Origin: Bacteroidales bacterium
Lineage (GTDB): Bacteria > Bacteroidota > Bacteroidia > Bacteroidales > UBA932
DNA length: 64,000 nt
Assembly (NCBI GenBank): GCA_015060225.1
Contig: SUYX01000005.1
Location: 27,794-91,793 of the forward strand
Direction: 5' to 3'
Shown piece after piece: positions 54,015-62,630 of the stretch. The stretch's first letter is position 1. Each line of letters starts with the position of its first letter. The notes under the pieces are model-generated. The model made no database searches. It had not been told where the DNA came from and was given only the letters and a program-made list of their open reading frames with translations. The translations under genes and the position numbers were made by a program.

Positions 54015-55388
54015 TTTATACCCCCCTTTTTCAGGGAGTACAGATAAATGTGGCAGCATTTGCAAACTTTGCGGCAAAGAGGTTTGGGATGCTGCCTTTA
54101 CTTTTGCGCCCCCAATTATCGCAAGGGCTTCACTCACCATAGGATCTGCAGCATCCCCAAGCTGGATTCCCTTGAGCAATCCTGAATCCTCAACAAGGTA
54201 ATCTGCAGAAATGCCGTCGCGGAACTCTGTATAGCCATTTGCATTCACAAACTTGTATACCACCAGGGAAAGGAGCCAATTCCCTATCTCCTTATCCTTG
54301 TTGCCATTCCCGTCCATAGGGTAAAGGAGGGCCGCACCGCAATATTTTCCATATGTAGAGGCTCCAATCTTCACAACATCCATATATGGCATAAGACCAG
54401 ATATTGTTGCCTCACTGGCAGATGCTGTAGCACCGGTGGCAAGGACAAAGACTCTATTGAGATTGAGGTTAACCGGCACTCCAGGTATAAAATAACTGTT
54501 CATATCGCTTCCCTTCTGTTCAAAATAATCCATATATAGGGAACTCCATGTCTGGGTAAGAAACACTTTTCTCCCCTTTACTGCACTCTCAGGGGCAAAA
54601 AGACTTGCCAAGTATGGTGGTGTATTGGCATTCCCGCCTGGATTGTATCTGAGATCAAGTATAAGTTCACTTACCCCCTCCTGCTTGAACCTGCTGAACA
54701 CCTCTACAAGTTTTGAATGTGATTCTTCATAAAAACCAGCATAAAAGAGATAGCCAATCTTCTTTCCTCCCGATTCAATCACCTTAGCCTCCACAACCGG
54801 GTCTTCATACATTTTTACGGCTGTCATGGAAATGCTCCTGCCCGCATCCCTTATCCCCTCCTGGGTATACTCCCCAAGTCCTATATTTACAGAAGGGGCG
54901 TAGTAAAGTTGCGAGTAATTGTTTGAATTGAGCTTTTCCCCCTCAAGGGTAAGGATTATATCACCTCTTTTGATACCCGCCTTTTGGGCAGGAGAATTGG
55001 GATATACAAATGCCACTACGGCAAAATAGGTGTCCGGCATATTGGTAAATCGCCCAAGGGCGAGGAAATATCCGTATGTAGTGGAAACTCCCTGAAAATT
55101 TTCCATCTCTGCCTCAGAATTGTCCGAGACATATGACCACTTGTCCAGCTCCTTATATTTCATCTGGTCAAAGAGCTCCACCGGGCCGGCCGCCGTCCTG
55201 TAATCCACCGAAGAGCTTATGTGGTCACGCCACAGATACGCCTCATTTGTATAATCATACACAAACTTCTTTGCCTTGAGAGCAAGTTTCTCCTCCTGAG
55301 TAATCTGTGGTCCGTCATCTTTTGAACATCCTGATAACAGCAATGATACCAATACAGCAACAAGCGAAATATACTTTACATTTTTCAT
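53988..55388 (-). CDS. S41-family (C-terminal processing-type) serine peptidase, lipoprotein
   Basis: Lipoprotein of 466 residues (LLLSGC, Cys about 21). The N-terminal helical part is followed by a PDZ domain at about residues 115-180 (VYPNSPAQKAGIKRGDIILTLEG). The S41 core then has ELILDLRYNPGG and the nucleophile region ATGATASASEATISG with Ser near residue 326. KIGASTYGKYCGA probably carries the catalytic Lys or its neighbour. The substrate is unknown. Its final codons overlap cydB tail to tail by 27 bp, so the last nine residues are encoded opposite cydB. Confidence 0.88.
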   Translation of the reverse strand: MKNVKYISLVAVLVSLLLSGCSKDDGPQITQEEKLALKAKKFVYDYTNEAYLWRDHISSSVDYRTAAGPVELFDQMKYKELDKWSYVSDNSEAEMENFQGVSTTYGYFLALGRFTNMPDTYFAVVAFVYPNSPAQKAGIKRGDIILTLEGEKLNSNNYSQLYYAPSVNIGLGEYTQEGIRDAGRSISMTAVKMYEDPVVEAKVIESGGKKIGYLFYAGFYEESHSKLVEVFSRFKQEGVSELILDLRYNPGGNANTPPYLASLFAPESAVKGRKVFLTQTWSSLYMDYFEQKGSDMNSYFIPGVPVNLNLNRVFVLATGATASASEATISGLMPYMDVVKIGASTYGKYCGAALLYPMDGNGNKDKEIGNWLLSLVVYKFVNANGYTEFRDGISADYLVEDSGLLKGIQLGDAADPMVSEALAIIGGAKVKAASQTSLPQSLQMLPHLSVLPEKGGYKSILPYAIP

Positions 55389-55401
55389 ATTGTTCCATTT
55401 T

Positions 55402-56217
55402 TTACAAAGATAGTGATTTTATATCTGCATGAAGCGTAGGGAAGAAATCTATCCCTGTCACCCTTTCAACCTCACTTACCGATGTACTGTACGATTTAAG
55501 AGCCCTTTTTACCGGCGGTTTACCGCTTATCCTTGATTTTCGGGGAGGGGGATTGTCAAAAATGAAAGCTGCACTCCGGTACTCACCAGCTACATGGAGA
55601 AGGACAATCTTGTAGAATTTGTCGGGAATAACAATCTCATTATCCCCCAACTTACCATGTCTGTTATCCTGTATTACGGGACCGCACACAATATAGAGTT
55701 TCCCATATTTCTTTGCCCATCTTCTGCACTGCTCTTCAAGTTCCCTCCAGTCTCCGGTATTGAGTTGTGTGTTCTGAGGACATATATTTGTAAAGTAATA
55801 GGTTTCATCCATTGCATCGGCACTCCACTTGAAATCACCGGCAGGTGCCATGTGACCGCGATCCCAGCCGGAATGCTTGTAATCGGCTTTATCGCCTTGC
55901 GGTCCCCTTACCTGAGAATCCTGTCTGAACCTGTCCTTTCTTGGATTCTCCCCATCCGCCTCATCTGCTGTGAGTTCCCACGCCACCCAATCGGGAAGAC
56001 GTGTCCCGCTGTTGTAGGAAAGGGTAAATCCCATATATCTTATAATTTGGGAATGCCTGTTCCCCTTCATGACCGGAATTTCCAATTGTGATGCATCTCC
56101 ACCGCTGCCACTGCCTGTCTGTGCATTCAAAAGGTCAAGTTCTTCTGCCATGTAGAAGATGAAAGCAGCTACAGCTGCAACAAACGCAAATATCTTTCTA
56201 AGTTTTTTCATCATCAT
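55402..56217 (-). CDS. DNA/RNA non-specific endonuclease (NucA type), exported
   Basis: Secreted or envelope nuclease. From the ATG cluster at 56211-56217 the protein has about 271 residues, with a signal or anchor (IFAFVAAVAAFIFYMAEEL). The beta-beta-alpha-metal active site is clear: WDRGHMAPAGDF with catalytic His, and YYFTNICPQNTQLNTGDW with the metal-binding Asn. It may scavenge nucleic acids for phosphate and nucleosides. The gene is 14 bp upstream of the S41 gene on the same strand. A -7 box ends about nine bases before the ATG. Confidence 0.9.
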   Translation of the reverse strand: MMMKKLRKIFAFVAAVAAFIFYMAEELDLLNAQTGSGSGGDASQLEIPVMKGNRHSQIIRYMGFTLSYNSGTRLPDWVAWELTADEADGENPRKDRFRQDSQVRGPQGDKADYKHSGWDRGHMAPAGDFKWSADAMDETYYFTNICPQNTQLNTGDWRELEEQCRRWAKKYGKLYIVCGPVIQDNRHGKLGDNEIVIPDKFYKIVLLHVAGEYRSAAFIFDNPPPRKSRISGKPPVKRALKSYSTSVSEVERVTGIDFFPTLHADIKSLSL

Positions 56218-56226
56218 TCTTTTCTG

Positions 56227-56234
56227 CAAATTTA
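56227..56234 (-). promoter_or_regulatory. Predicted -7 box (TAAATTTG) for the NucA-type nuclease
   Basis: Exact TAnnTTTG match on the minus strand, nine bases before the ATG cluster, so the leader would be a few bases at most. Confidence 0.45.
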
Positions 56235-56309
56235 CGAAAAATCCCTCCATCGGGGCAATTGGAGAGAGAATACCTTAAATTAGTGATTACAACCGGTCAC
56301 CTAATTGGC

Positions 56310-56317
56310 TATATTTG
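56310..56317 (+). promoter_or_regulatory. Predicted -7 box (TATATTTG) for feoAB
   Basis: Exact TAnnTTTG match 27 nt before ATG 56345. Confidence 0.5.
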
Positions 56318-56344
56318 CGCGTCAATCAGAAATGTTGTACAAGC

Positions 56345-58819
56345 ATGCTGTCCGGTAACATAAGAATATTGTCAGACCTGGCCCCCCAGCAGGAGGGCAT
56401 AATAACCAAGGTAAAGGGCTACGGAGCATTCCGTAAGCGCATTACAGAGATGGGATTTGTTCCCGGAGTTGCAGTTAAAGTGATTAAGAAGGCTCCATTG
56501 GGAGACCCTATGGAGATTGAGATAATGGGATACCGCATTTCGCTGAGAAAGAATGAGGGCAATCTCATTGAGATAGTCTCAAAAGAGGAGTACCACAATT
56601 ATGAACAACCTTTTGAGGGGGGTACCATTCCAACAGATGAGGCCCTTATGCAGAGGGTACACAAGGAGATAAATACCATAAATGTGGCATTGGTGGGAAA
56701 CCCCAACTGCGGAAAGACAACACTCTTCAATACCGCCGCCAACCGGAATGAGAAGACCGGTAACTACAGCGGGGTTACCGTAGATCTCAAAACGGCACAA
56801 TTCTTCCACAACGGCTATACAATAAACATCACAGACCTCCCCGGCACCTATTCCATGAGTGAATATACCCCGGAGGAACTTTATGTAAGGAGGCATCTTC
56901 TGGATACTCTTCCCGACGTGGTTGTGAATGTTATTGATGCATCCAACCTGGAGCGCAACCTCTACCTCACCACCCAACTCATTGATATGAACATAAAGGT
57001 TGTGGTTGCCCTGAACATGTACGACGAACTGGAACTCAAGGGGGACAAGTTTGACTATGAACTCCTGGGAAAGATGATTGGAATTCCTTTTGTACCTGTT
57101 GTAGCCACCAGAGGGGAAGGGTTGCAGGAGTTGCTGGAGAGGATTATTACAATGTACTCCGATTCAGATTCAGATTACAGACATTTCCATCTCAATTATG
57201 GTATAACCATAAACAATTCTCTTAGAGAGGTAAAGCAGCTGATAAAGAAGAACGGGGAACTCAAGGATAAGATACACCCCCAATACGCCGCAATAAAATT
57301 GTTGGAGGGGGATTCTGTTTTCATAAAGAGGATTGAGGCAATTGAGGGAACACAGGAGATTCTGGAGTGCGCTGCAAAGCAGGTAAAGAAGATTGAAAAG
57401 GAGTACAACGACAACTCCGCCTCAATTATTACAGATGCAAAATACGCCTTCATTCACGGTGCCCTGGAGGAGACATACACCCCTGCCGCCAACAATGTGC
57501 AGGGACGGAAATACAGGTTGGACAATATCCTTACCCACAAATGGTTCGGGCTGCCGCTGTTCTTCCTGTTCATGTATCTCACCTTCCAACTCACCTTTAC
57601 CGTTGGACAGGCCCCTACAGACTGGATAGATGCCGGTGTGGCATGGCTTTGTGAAACTGTCGGGAAGATACTCCCCGCAGGAATGGCAAGGGACCTTATT
57701 GTAGATGGGGCAATTGCAGGTGTGGGGAGTGTGATTGTATTTTTCCCCCAAATAATGATTCTCTTCCTGTTCCTCTCATTTATGGAGGATACCGGATATA
57801 TGGCCCGGGTTGCTTTCCTGATGGACAAGATAATGCACAAGATAGGACTTCACGGCAAGTCCGTAATCCCGATAATTATGGGGTTCGGCTGCAACGTGCC
57901 GGCAATTATGGCTACCCGTACCCTTGAGAACAGACGCGACAGGCTCATTACCATAATGATGATTCCGTTTATGTCGTGCAGTACCAAATATCCCATATAC
58001 ATGCTGTTTGTAACTGCCCTGTTTACAGAATGGCAGGGGGCAATATTGTTCTCAATATATTTTATTGGGATGTTGATGGCGGTATTCACAGCCTTTGTAC
58101 TAAGAAAATTTTTCAACAAAAAGGACGACGTCCCATTTGTAATGGAGCTTCCTCCATATAGAATGCCAACCATAAGAAACTCCCTCAACCACATGTGGGG
58201 AAGAAGCCAGCAATATCTGCGCAAGATGGGTACAACAATCCTGGCCGGCTCAATATTCATCTGGGCATTGGGGTATTTCCCACACAAGACAGAGTTCTCC
58301 AAAGATTATGACACACTTATAACACAGGTGGAACAAAGCGGGGCACCTGCAGGGGAAATTCAGGCACAGGTATTATCATTGCAGGCAGAGCAGAAATACG
58401 AGCAGATTGAGCAATCATACATTTCCCAGATAGGTCAGTTTGTTGAACCTGTGTTCAAACCTTTGGACTATGACTGGAAAATTGGAGTGAGCCTCTTTAC
58501 CGGTATAGCTGCAAAAGAGCTGATCCTAAGTTCAATGGGGGTACTATACCAGTCTCCCGACGATTCTGAAGTAACCCTGCAGAACAAACTGGTGGAGCAG
58601 AAGTATGAAAACGGGCCAAAAGCAGGGCAGAGTATATTTACTCCCGCTGTAGGCTACTCCATGATGCTCTTCATACTGATATACATACCTTGCATTGCCG
58701 CAATTGCTGCCCTAAAAAAGGAGGCAGGCGGCAGATGGGCCCTCTTTATGACTCTGTACAGTTGCGCTATGGCATGGCTGGCGGCATTCATAGTGAAAAT
58801 CATGGGAAGTTTTCTCTGA
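56345..58819 (+). CDS. feoB: Ferrous iron transporter FeoAB fusion
   Basis: Inner-membrane Fe(II) transporter of 824 residues with a fused N-terminal FeoA (SH3-like) domain at residues 1-75 (ITEMGFVPGVAVKVIKKAPL). The G-protein domain starts near residue 115: GNPNCGKTTLFN (G1), TDLPGTYS (G3), LNMYDE (G4). The polytopic core has the gate signatures GFGCNVPAIMATRTL and MSCSTKYPIYMLFV. The FeoA-FeoB fusion is common in Bacteroidota. ATG 56345 is chosen; the open frame back to 56315 begins with a TTG inside the promoter box. Confidence 0.95.
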   Translation: MLSGNIRILSDLAPQQEGIITKVKGYGAFRKRITEMGFVPGVAVKVIKKAPLGDPMEIEIMGYRISLRKNEGNLIEIVSKEEYHNYEQPFEGGTIPTDEALMQRVHKEINTINVALVGNPNCGKTTLFNTAANRNEKTGNYSGVTVDLKTAQFFHNGYTINITDLPGTYSMSEYTPEELYVRRHLLDTLPDVVVNVIDASNLERNLYLTTQLIDMNIKVVVALNMYDELELKGDKFDYELLGKMIGIPFVPVVATRGEGLQELLERIITMYSDSDSDYRHFHLNYGITINNSLREVKQLIKKNGELKDKIHPQYAAIKLLEGDSVFIKRIEAIEGTQEILECAAKQVKKIEKEYNDNSASIITDAKYAFIHGALEETYTPAANNVQGRKYRLDNILTHKWFGLPLFFLFMYLTFQLTFTVGQAPTDWIDAGVAWLCETVGKILPAGMARDLIVDGAIAGVGSVIVFFPQIMILFLFLSFMEDTGYMARVAFLMDKIMHKIGLHGKSVIPIIMGFGCNVPAIMATRTLENRRDRLITIMMIPFMSCSTKYPIYMLFVTALFTEWQGAILFSIYFIGMLMAVFTAFVLRKFFNKKDDVPFVMELPPYRMPTIRNSLNHMWGRSQQYLRKMGTTILAGSIFIWALGYFPHKTEFSKDYDTLITQVEQSGAPAGEIQAQVLSLQAEQKYEQIEQSYISQIGQFVEPVFKPLDYDWKIGVSLFTGIAAKELILSSMGVLYQSPDDSEVTLQNKLVEQKYENGPKAGQSIFTPAVGYSMMLFILIYIPCIAAIAALKKEAGGRWALFMTLYSCAMAWLAAFIVKIMGSFL

Positions 58820-58902
58820 TAATTGTAGGGATAGAATAAATATACCAGTTGAGTATAAATGGGTATAAATAAGCAAAGTAGCATATTTTTAGAATATTAT
58901 TG

Positions 58903-58910
58903 TATCTTTG
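58903..58910 (+). promoter_or_regulatory. Predicted -7 box (TATCTTTG) for the BASS transporter gene
   Basis: Exact TAnnTTTG match 21 nt before ATG 58932. Confidence 0.5.
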
Positions 58911-58931
58911 CGGACTACTAAACCTACTTAT

Positions 58932-59885
58932 ATGAAAGAACAATTGGAAGGTCTCAATGCCCTGAGCATAAATTTTGGAGAAGGGGGCATGACCATTGTA
59001 AACATTATTCTTGCCTTTGTCATGTTTGGCGTAGCCCTTGGTATAAAACTCCAGACATTCAAGGATGTATTCAAAAACCCAAGATCTGTAATTGTCGGGA
59101 TACTGCTGCAATGGGTTGGACTTCCTGCAGTAACATTTGCAGCCGCACTTATCCTCTCTCCTGTAATAACCCCTATGGTGGCTTTGGGTATGATTCTGGT
59201 GGCATCCTGCCCTGGAGGAAATATCTCAAACTTCATATCATCACTATCCAAGGGAAATATTGAACTCTCTGTTTCACTTACTGCAATAACCACTGCATTT
59301 GCCCCTCTGGTAACCCCATTCAACTTCTTCCTATGGGGCTCGCTGTACAGTCAGATAATTGCCCTAAGGAGCAATATCCCTACATTGGTGATACCTTTCT
59401 TTCCCATGCTTGAACAGATTCTGCTGTTGCTGGGAGTTCCGATTTTTTTGGGTATCCTGTGTGCAAAATATTATCCGGGGCTCACAAAAAAGATTACCAG
59501 GCCTACACAATATATCTCAATACTGCTCTTCATTGGAATGGTGATTGTATCATTTTCACAAAACTTCCAGCTGTTCATTGAGAATTTGCACTATATCTGC
59601 ATTATAGTGCTTGTGCATAACGGTCTTGCTTTGGCTACAGGATATTTTGGAGGCAAACTGGCAAAACTTCCTGCAAAGGATTACAGAACTTTAACCATTG
59701 AAGTTGGAATCCAGAACTCAGGGCTGGGACTCATCCTGCTGTTCAATCCGGCAATTTTTCCCCCTGCAATCTGGCACGGCCACTATGGTGGAATGCTCAT
59801 CATTACTGCATGGTGGGGAATATGGCATATAATATCGGGACTAACGGTTTCTTACCTGTTCCGCAGAAAACCCATTGAAGGATAA
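58932..59885 (+). CDS. Bile acid:sodium symporter (BASS) family transporter
   Basis: Inner-membrane protein of 317 residues with about nine to ten hydrophobic segments. BASS signatures include FVMFGVALGIKLQTFKDV, LVASCPGGNISNFISSLSKG (sodium-site region) and TIEVGIQNSGLGLILLFNP. The substrate may be bile acids or other organic anions and cannot be read from the sequence. The acyltransferase gene starts 2 bp after the stop. The ATG at 58932 replaces an apparent earlier TTG that lies within the -7 box. Confidence 0.9.
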   Translation: MKEQLEGLNALSINFGEGGMTIVNIILAFVMFGVALGIKLQTFKDVFKNPRSVIVGILLQWVGLPAVTFAAALILSPVITPMVALGMILVASCPGGNISNFISSLSKGNIELSVSLTAITTAFAPLVTPFNFFLWGSLYSQIIALRSNIPTLVIPFFPMLEQILLLLGVPIFLGILCAKYYPGLTKKITRPTQYISILLFIGMVIVSFSQNFQLFIENLHYICIIVLVHNGLALATGYFGGKLAKLPAKDYRTLTIEVGIQNSGLGLILLFNPAIFPPAIWHGHYGGMLIITAWWGIWHIISGLTVSYLFRRKPIEG

Positions 59886-59887
59886 TC

Positions 59888-61219
59888 ATGAAAAAAAGAA
59901 AAATACAGGACCGTGACAGGCTCTACAGTTTCCTGCGCCATTATGTGGATTTTCTCCTCAAACTCTCATACAGGAAAATAAAATACAACGGTCTTGAAAA
60001 TGTTCCCGCAGACGGTGCGGTAATTTATGCTCCAAACCACACCAATGCCCTCATGGATGCCCTTGTCATTCTTGCAATGGACAAGAAGCCCAAGGTTTTT
60101 GTTGCCCGGGCAGATATATTCAGGCAACCAACTCTGGCAAAAATCTTCACATTCCTTAAAATTATGCCCATAATGCGCATGCGTGACGGTATAAACGAGG
60201 TTAAAAAGAACAACGAGACCATAGAGAAGGCAGTGGATGTACTCAAGGACAAAGTACCTTTCTGTATCTTCCCCGAAGGGCAGCACCAGGCAAAACACTC
60301 TGCCCAGCCACTTTCAAAGGGTATTTTCCGCATAGCATTCCAGGCTCAGGAACTTATGCCGGATACCCCTTTATACATTGTACCGGTAGGAATGCAGTAC
60401 GGAAACTTTTTCCGATTCCGCTCCACTGTAAATGTAAAGGTTGGAGAGCCCATAAATGTAGGGAAGTTCATTGCGGAGAATTGTGGACTTACCCCACAGG
60501 AGCAGATGAACAGGATGAAGGACCTTCTTGCAGAGAGGATGAAATCTCTTATCATGTACATTCCCAATGATGAGGATTACGAGGCCACCTACGAGATTTG
60601 TGCAGCAGCAATGAGGCCACAAAGGAGGAGGCTGCTGCAAAACGCACCTGCAGGCTCCATTCCACGCCGTCTTGCCCACTTTGAGGCAAATGCCATTACT
60701 ACTGCAGCAATAGCAAGATTCAAGGAGGAGAAACCCCAGGAGGCCGCAGAACTCATGAAACTTGGCAGGCAGGCATACAGGATGCGTACATCGCAGAAGA
60801 TAAGCCTCTCTTCCCTAACCAGCAGGTTCCCGTACTTTGTAAGGGTACTAAGATTTATCCTATTCTGGATACTGCTCCCTTACTGTATTCCTGCGGCAAT
60901 ACTTACACTCCCCATATTCCTTCTCAGCAGTGTGGGGTTCAAATTGCTCAAGGACCACGCATTCCGCAACTCTGTCCGCTACCTTATCAACCTGCTCATA
61001 TGGCCCTTACTGGTAATAATTTACTCAACAGTTGCTTTTGTTCTGCTCCCCTGGGAGTGGGCACTGGCATTTACAGCCATTGTACTCCCGGCCCCTATTG
61101 CGGCACAGGAGATGTGGAGACTTTTCAGGCTTGAAATTTCAGACATAAGACTGCTCCTCAACGGCAAATTGAGGAAAACATACACCAAAATACAGGAAAT
61201 AGTACTAAATCTAAAATAG
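59888..61219 (+). CDS. 1-acyl-glycerol-3-phosphate-type acyltransferase (PlsC superfamily)
   Basis: Membrane-associated acyltransferase of 443 residues. The catalytic motif is APNHTNALMDAL (NHx4D), followed by the substrate-binding FCIFPEGQHQ. The first 200 residues form the PlsC domain. The C-terminal half adds a helical region and two hydrophobic segments (ILFWILLPYCIPAAILTLPIF; LLIWPLLVIIYSTVAFVLL), longer than classical PlsC. It is probably involved in phospholipid or related lipid synthesis. It lies between the BASS transporter (2 bp) and the barrel gene (7 bp) in one likely transcript. Confidence 0.87.
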   Translation: MKKRKIQDRDRLYSFLRHYVDFLLKLSYRKIKYNGLENVPADGAVIYAPNHTNALMDALVILAMDKKPKVFVARADIFRQPTLAKIFTFLKIMPIMRMRDGINEVKKNNETIEKAVDVLKDKVPFCIFPEGQHQAKHSAQPLSKGIFRIAFQAQELMPDTPLYIVPVGMQYGNFFRFRSTVNVKVGEPINVGKFIAENCGLTPQEQMNRMKDLLAERMKSLIMYIPNDEDYEATYEICAAAMRPQRRRLLQNAPAGSIPRRLAHFEANAITTAAIARFKEEKPQEAAELMKLGRQAYRMRTSQKISLSSLTSRFPYFVRVLRFILFWILLPYCIPAAILTLPIFLLSSVGFKLLKDHAFRNSVRYLINLLIWPLLVIIYSTVAFVLLPWEWALAFTAIVLPAPIAAQEMWRLFRLEISDIRLLLNGKLRKTYTKIQEIVLNLK

Positions 61220-61226
61220 CCCTATA

Positions 61227-62627
61227 ATGAAACTTAAAATTTTCATTACACTGCTTATTGCAGCCATCATGGTTCCAACTGCGAACTTTGCACAGGATGA
61301 TACACAAGACAAGAAGGAGATTGTAAAGAAAGGTTACAATTTTGGTCCTCTTCCTGCAGTTGCATTTGATGCAGACAAGGGATTCCAGTTGGGAGCCCTT
61401 CTGAACATATATGATTTTGGAGACGGAACCGTTTACCCCAACACCCGCCAGCAATGGTATTTTGAGGCATCTTTCTTTACAAAAGGATCCCAGTTGTTTG
61501 TAGTTTCATACGACAGCAAATTCCTTATCCCCGGAATCCGTTTTTCAACAGCACTTGCCGTAACCAATGACAACGCAATGGATTTCTACGGATTCAACGG
61601 ATACCAGTCATTTTATGACCATGAGAAGGTTAAGGCCGGTAAAGATGGAGATTCCTTCATCTACACCCCAAAATACCGTACAAAACGCCTTGCAGCCCTC
61701 TTTAAGGCAGACTTTATAGGCAACTTGTGGAACAACAAGCTCTTCTGGGAGGCCGGATACCATCTGAGCCACTTCAAGCAGGATGCAATAAACCGCAACA
61801 AGATAAACAAGAACAAAGATGAAGATGAGGTTTTTCCCGATAATGAACCTACCATCTTTGAACTTTACCGCCAATGGGGCATTATTCCCGACGATGTTGC
61901 AGACGGAGGCACCAACAGCACACTGCGCCTTGGAGTGCTGTATGACACCCGCGACAAGGAGGCGGCCCCATCAAGAGGAGTTTGGGCTGAGGCTCACATA
62001 ACCCTTGCCCCAAAATGGTTGGGTACCACAAATCCATATTACAAATACTCGGCAACACTGCGCCACTATGTACCTGTGATTGAGAATGACAAACTCACAT
62101 TTGCATACAGGCTCAACTATCAGGGTACATTTGGTGACGATGCACCATACTATGTGCTTCCATACATAACTACAATGGGTCAGTCATATGACCGCGACGG
62201 CATGGGCGGCTTCCGTACAATCCGCGGAATAATGCGCAACCGCGTACAGGGGCTTGATATGGCATCATATAATGCAGAATTGAGATGGAGGTTTGCAACC
62301 TTCACCATGGGGAACCAGAACATTGCCCTTGGCCTCAACTGCTTCAGCGACGGAACAATGGTAACCAAAGAGTACGACATGTCGTTCGGCCGCACAGCCA
62401 ACGAGTTCCCTACTGTAGAGGAGTTCAACAAGGCCATGAGCAGTTACAACTCATACAGGGCAATGGGTCTTAAAGAGGATAAGCCACACATTACTTTGGG
62501 TGCAGGATTCAGGTTCATAATGAACCAGAACTTCATTGTATGCCTTGAGTACGGCAAACCTGTAGGCAAATACAGCAAACAGGACGGAAACGGAGCATTC
62601 TACATCAACACAGGATATCTGTTCTAA
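61227..62627 (+). CDS. Outer-membrane BamA/TamA-like barrel protein
   Basis: Exported protein of 466 residues (signal FITLLIAAIMVPTANFA). The whole mature chain looks like an Omp85-type barrel: LPAVAFDADKGFQLGALLNI, repeated aromatic strands, the characteristic LRLGVLYDTRDKEAAPSRGV and GMGGFRTIRGIMRNRV, and a terminal Phe (FYINTGYLF). No POTRA domain is visible. It is co-directional with the acyltransferase and MFS genes (gaps of 7 and 3 bp), suggesting a lipid or small-molecule envelope module. Confidence 0.85.
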   Translation: MKLKIFITLLIAAIMVPTANFAQDDTQDKKEIVKKGYNFGPLPAVAFDADKGFQLGALLNIYDFGDGTVYPNTRQQWYFEASFFTKGSQLFVVSYDSKFLIPGIRFSTALAVTNDNAMDFYGFNGYQSFYDHEKVKAGKDGDSFIYTPKYRTKRLAALFKADFIGNLWNNKLFWEAGYHLSHFKQDAINRNKINKNKDEDEVFPDNEPTIFELYRQWGIIPDDVADGGTNSTLRLGVLYDTRDKEAAPSRGVWAEAHITLAPKWLGTTNPYYKYSATLRHYVPVIENDKLTFAYRLNYQGTFGDDAPYYVLPYITTMGQSYDRDGMGGFRTIRGIMRNRVQGLDMASYNAELRWRFATFTMGNQNIALGLNCFSDGTMVTKEYDMSFGRTANEFPTVEEFNKAMSSYNSYRAMGLKEDKPHITLGAGFRFIMNQNFIVCLEYGKPVGKYSKQDGNGAFYINTGYLF

Positions 62628-62630
62628 GAG

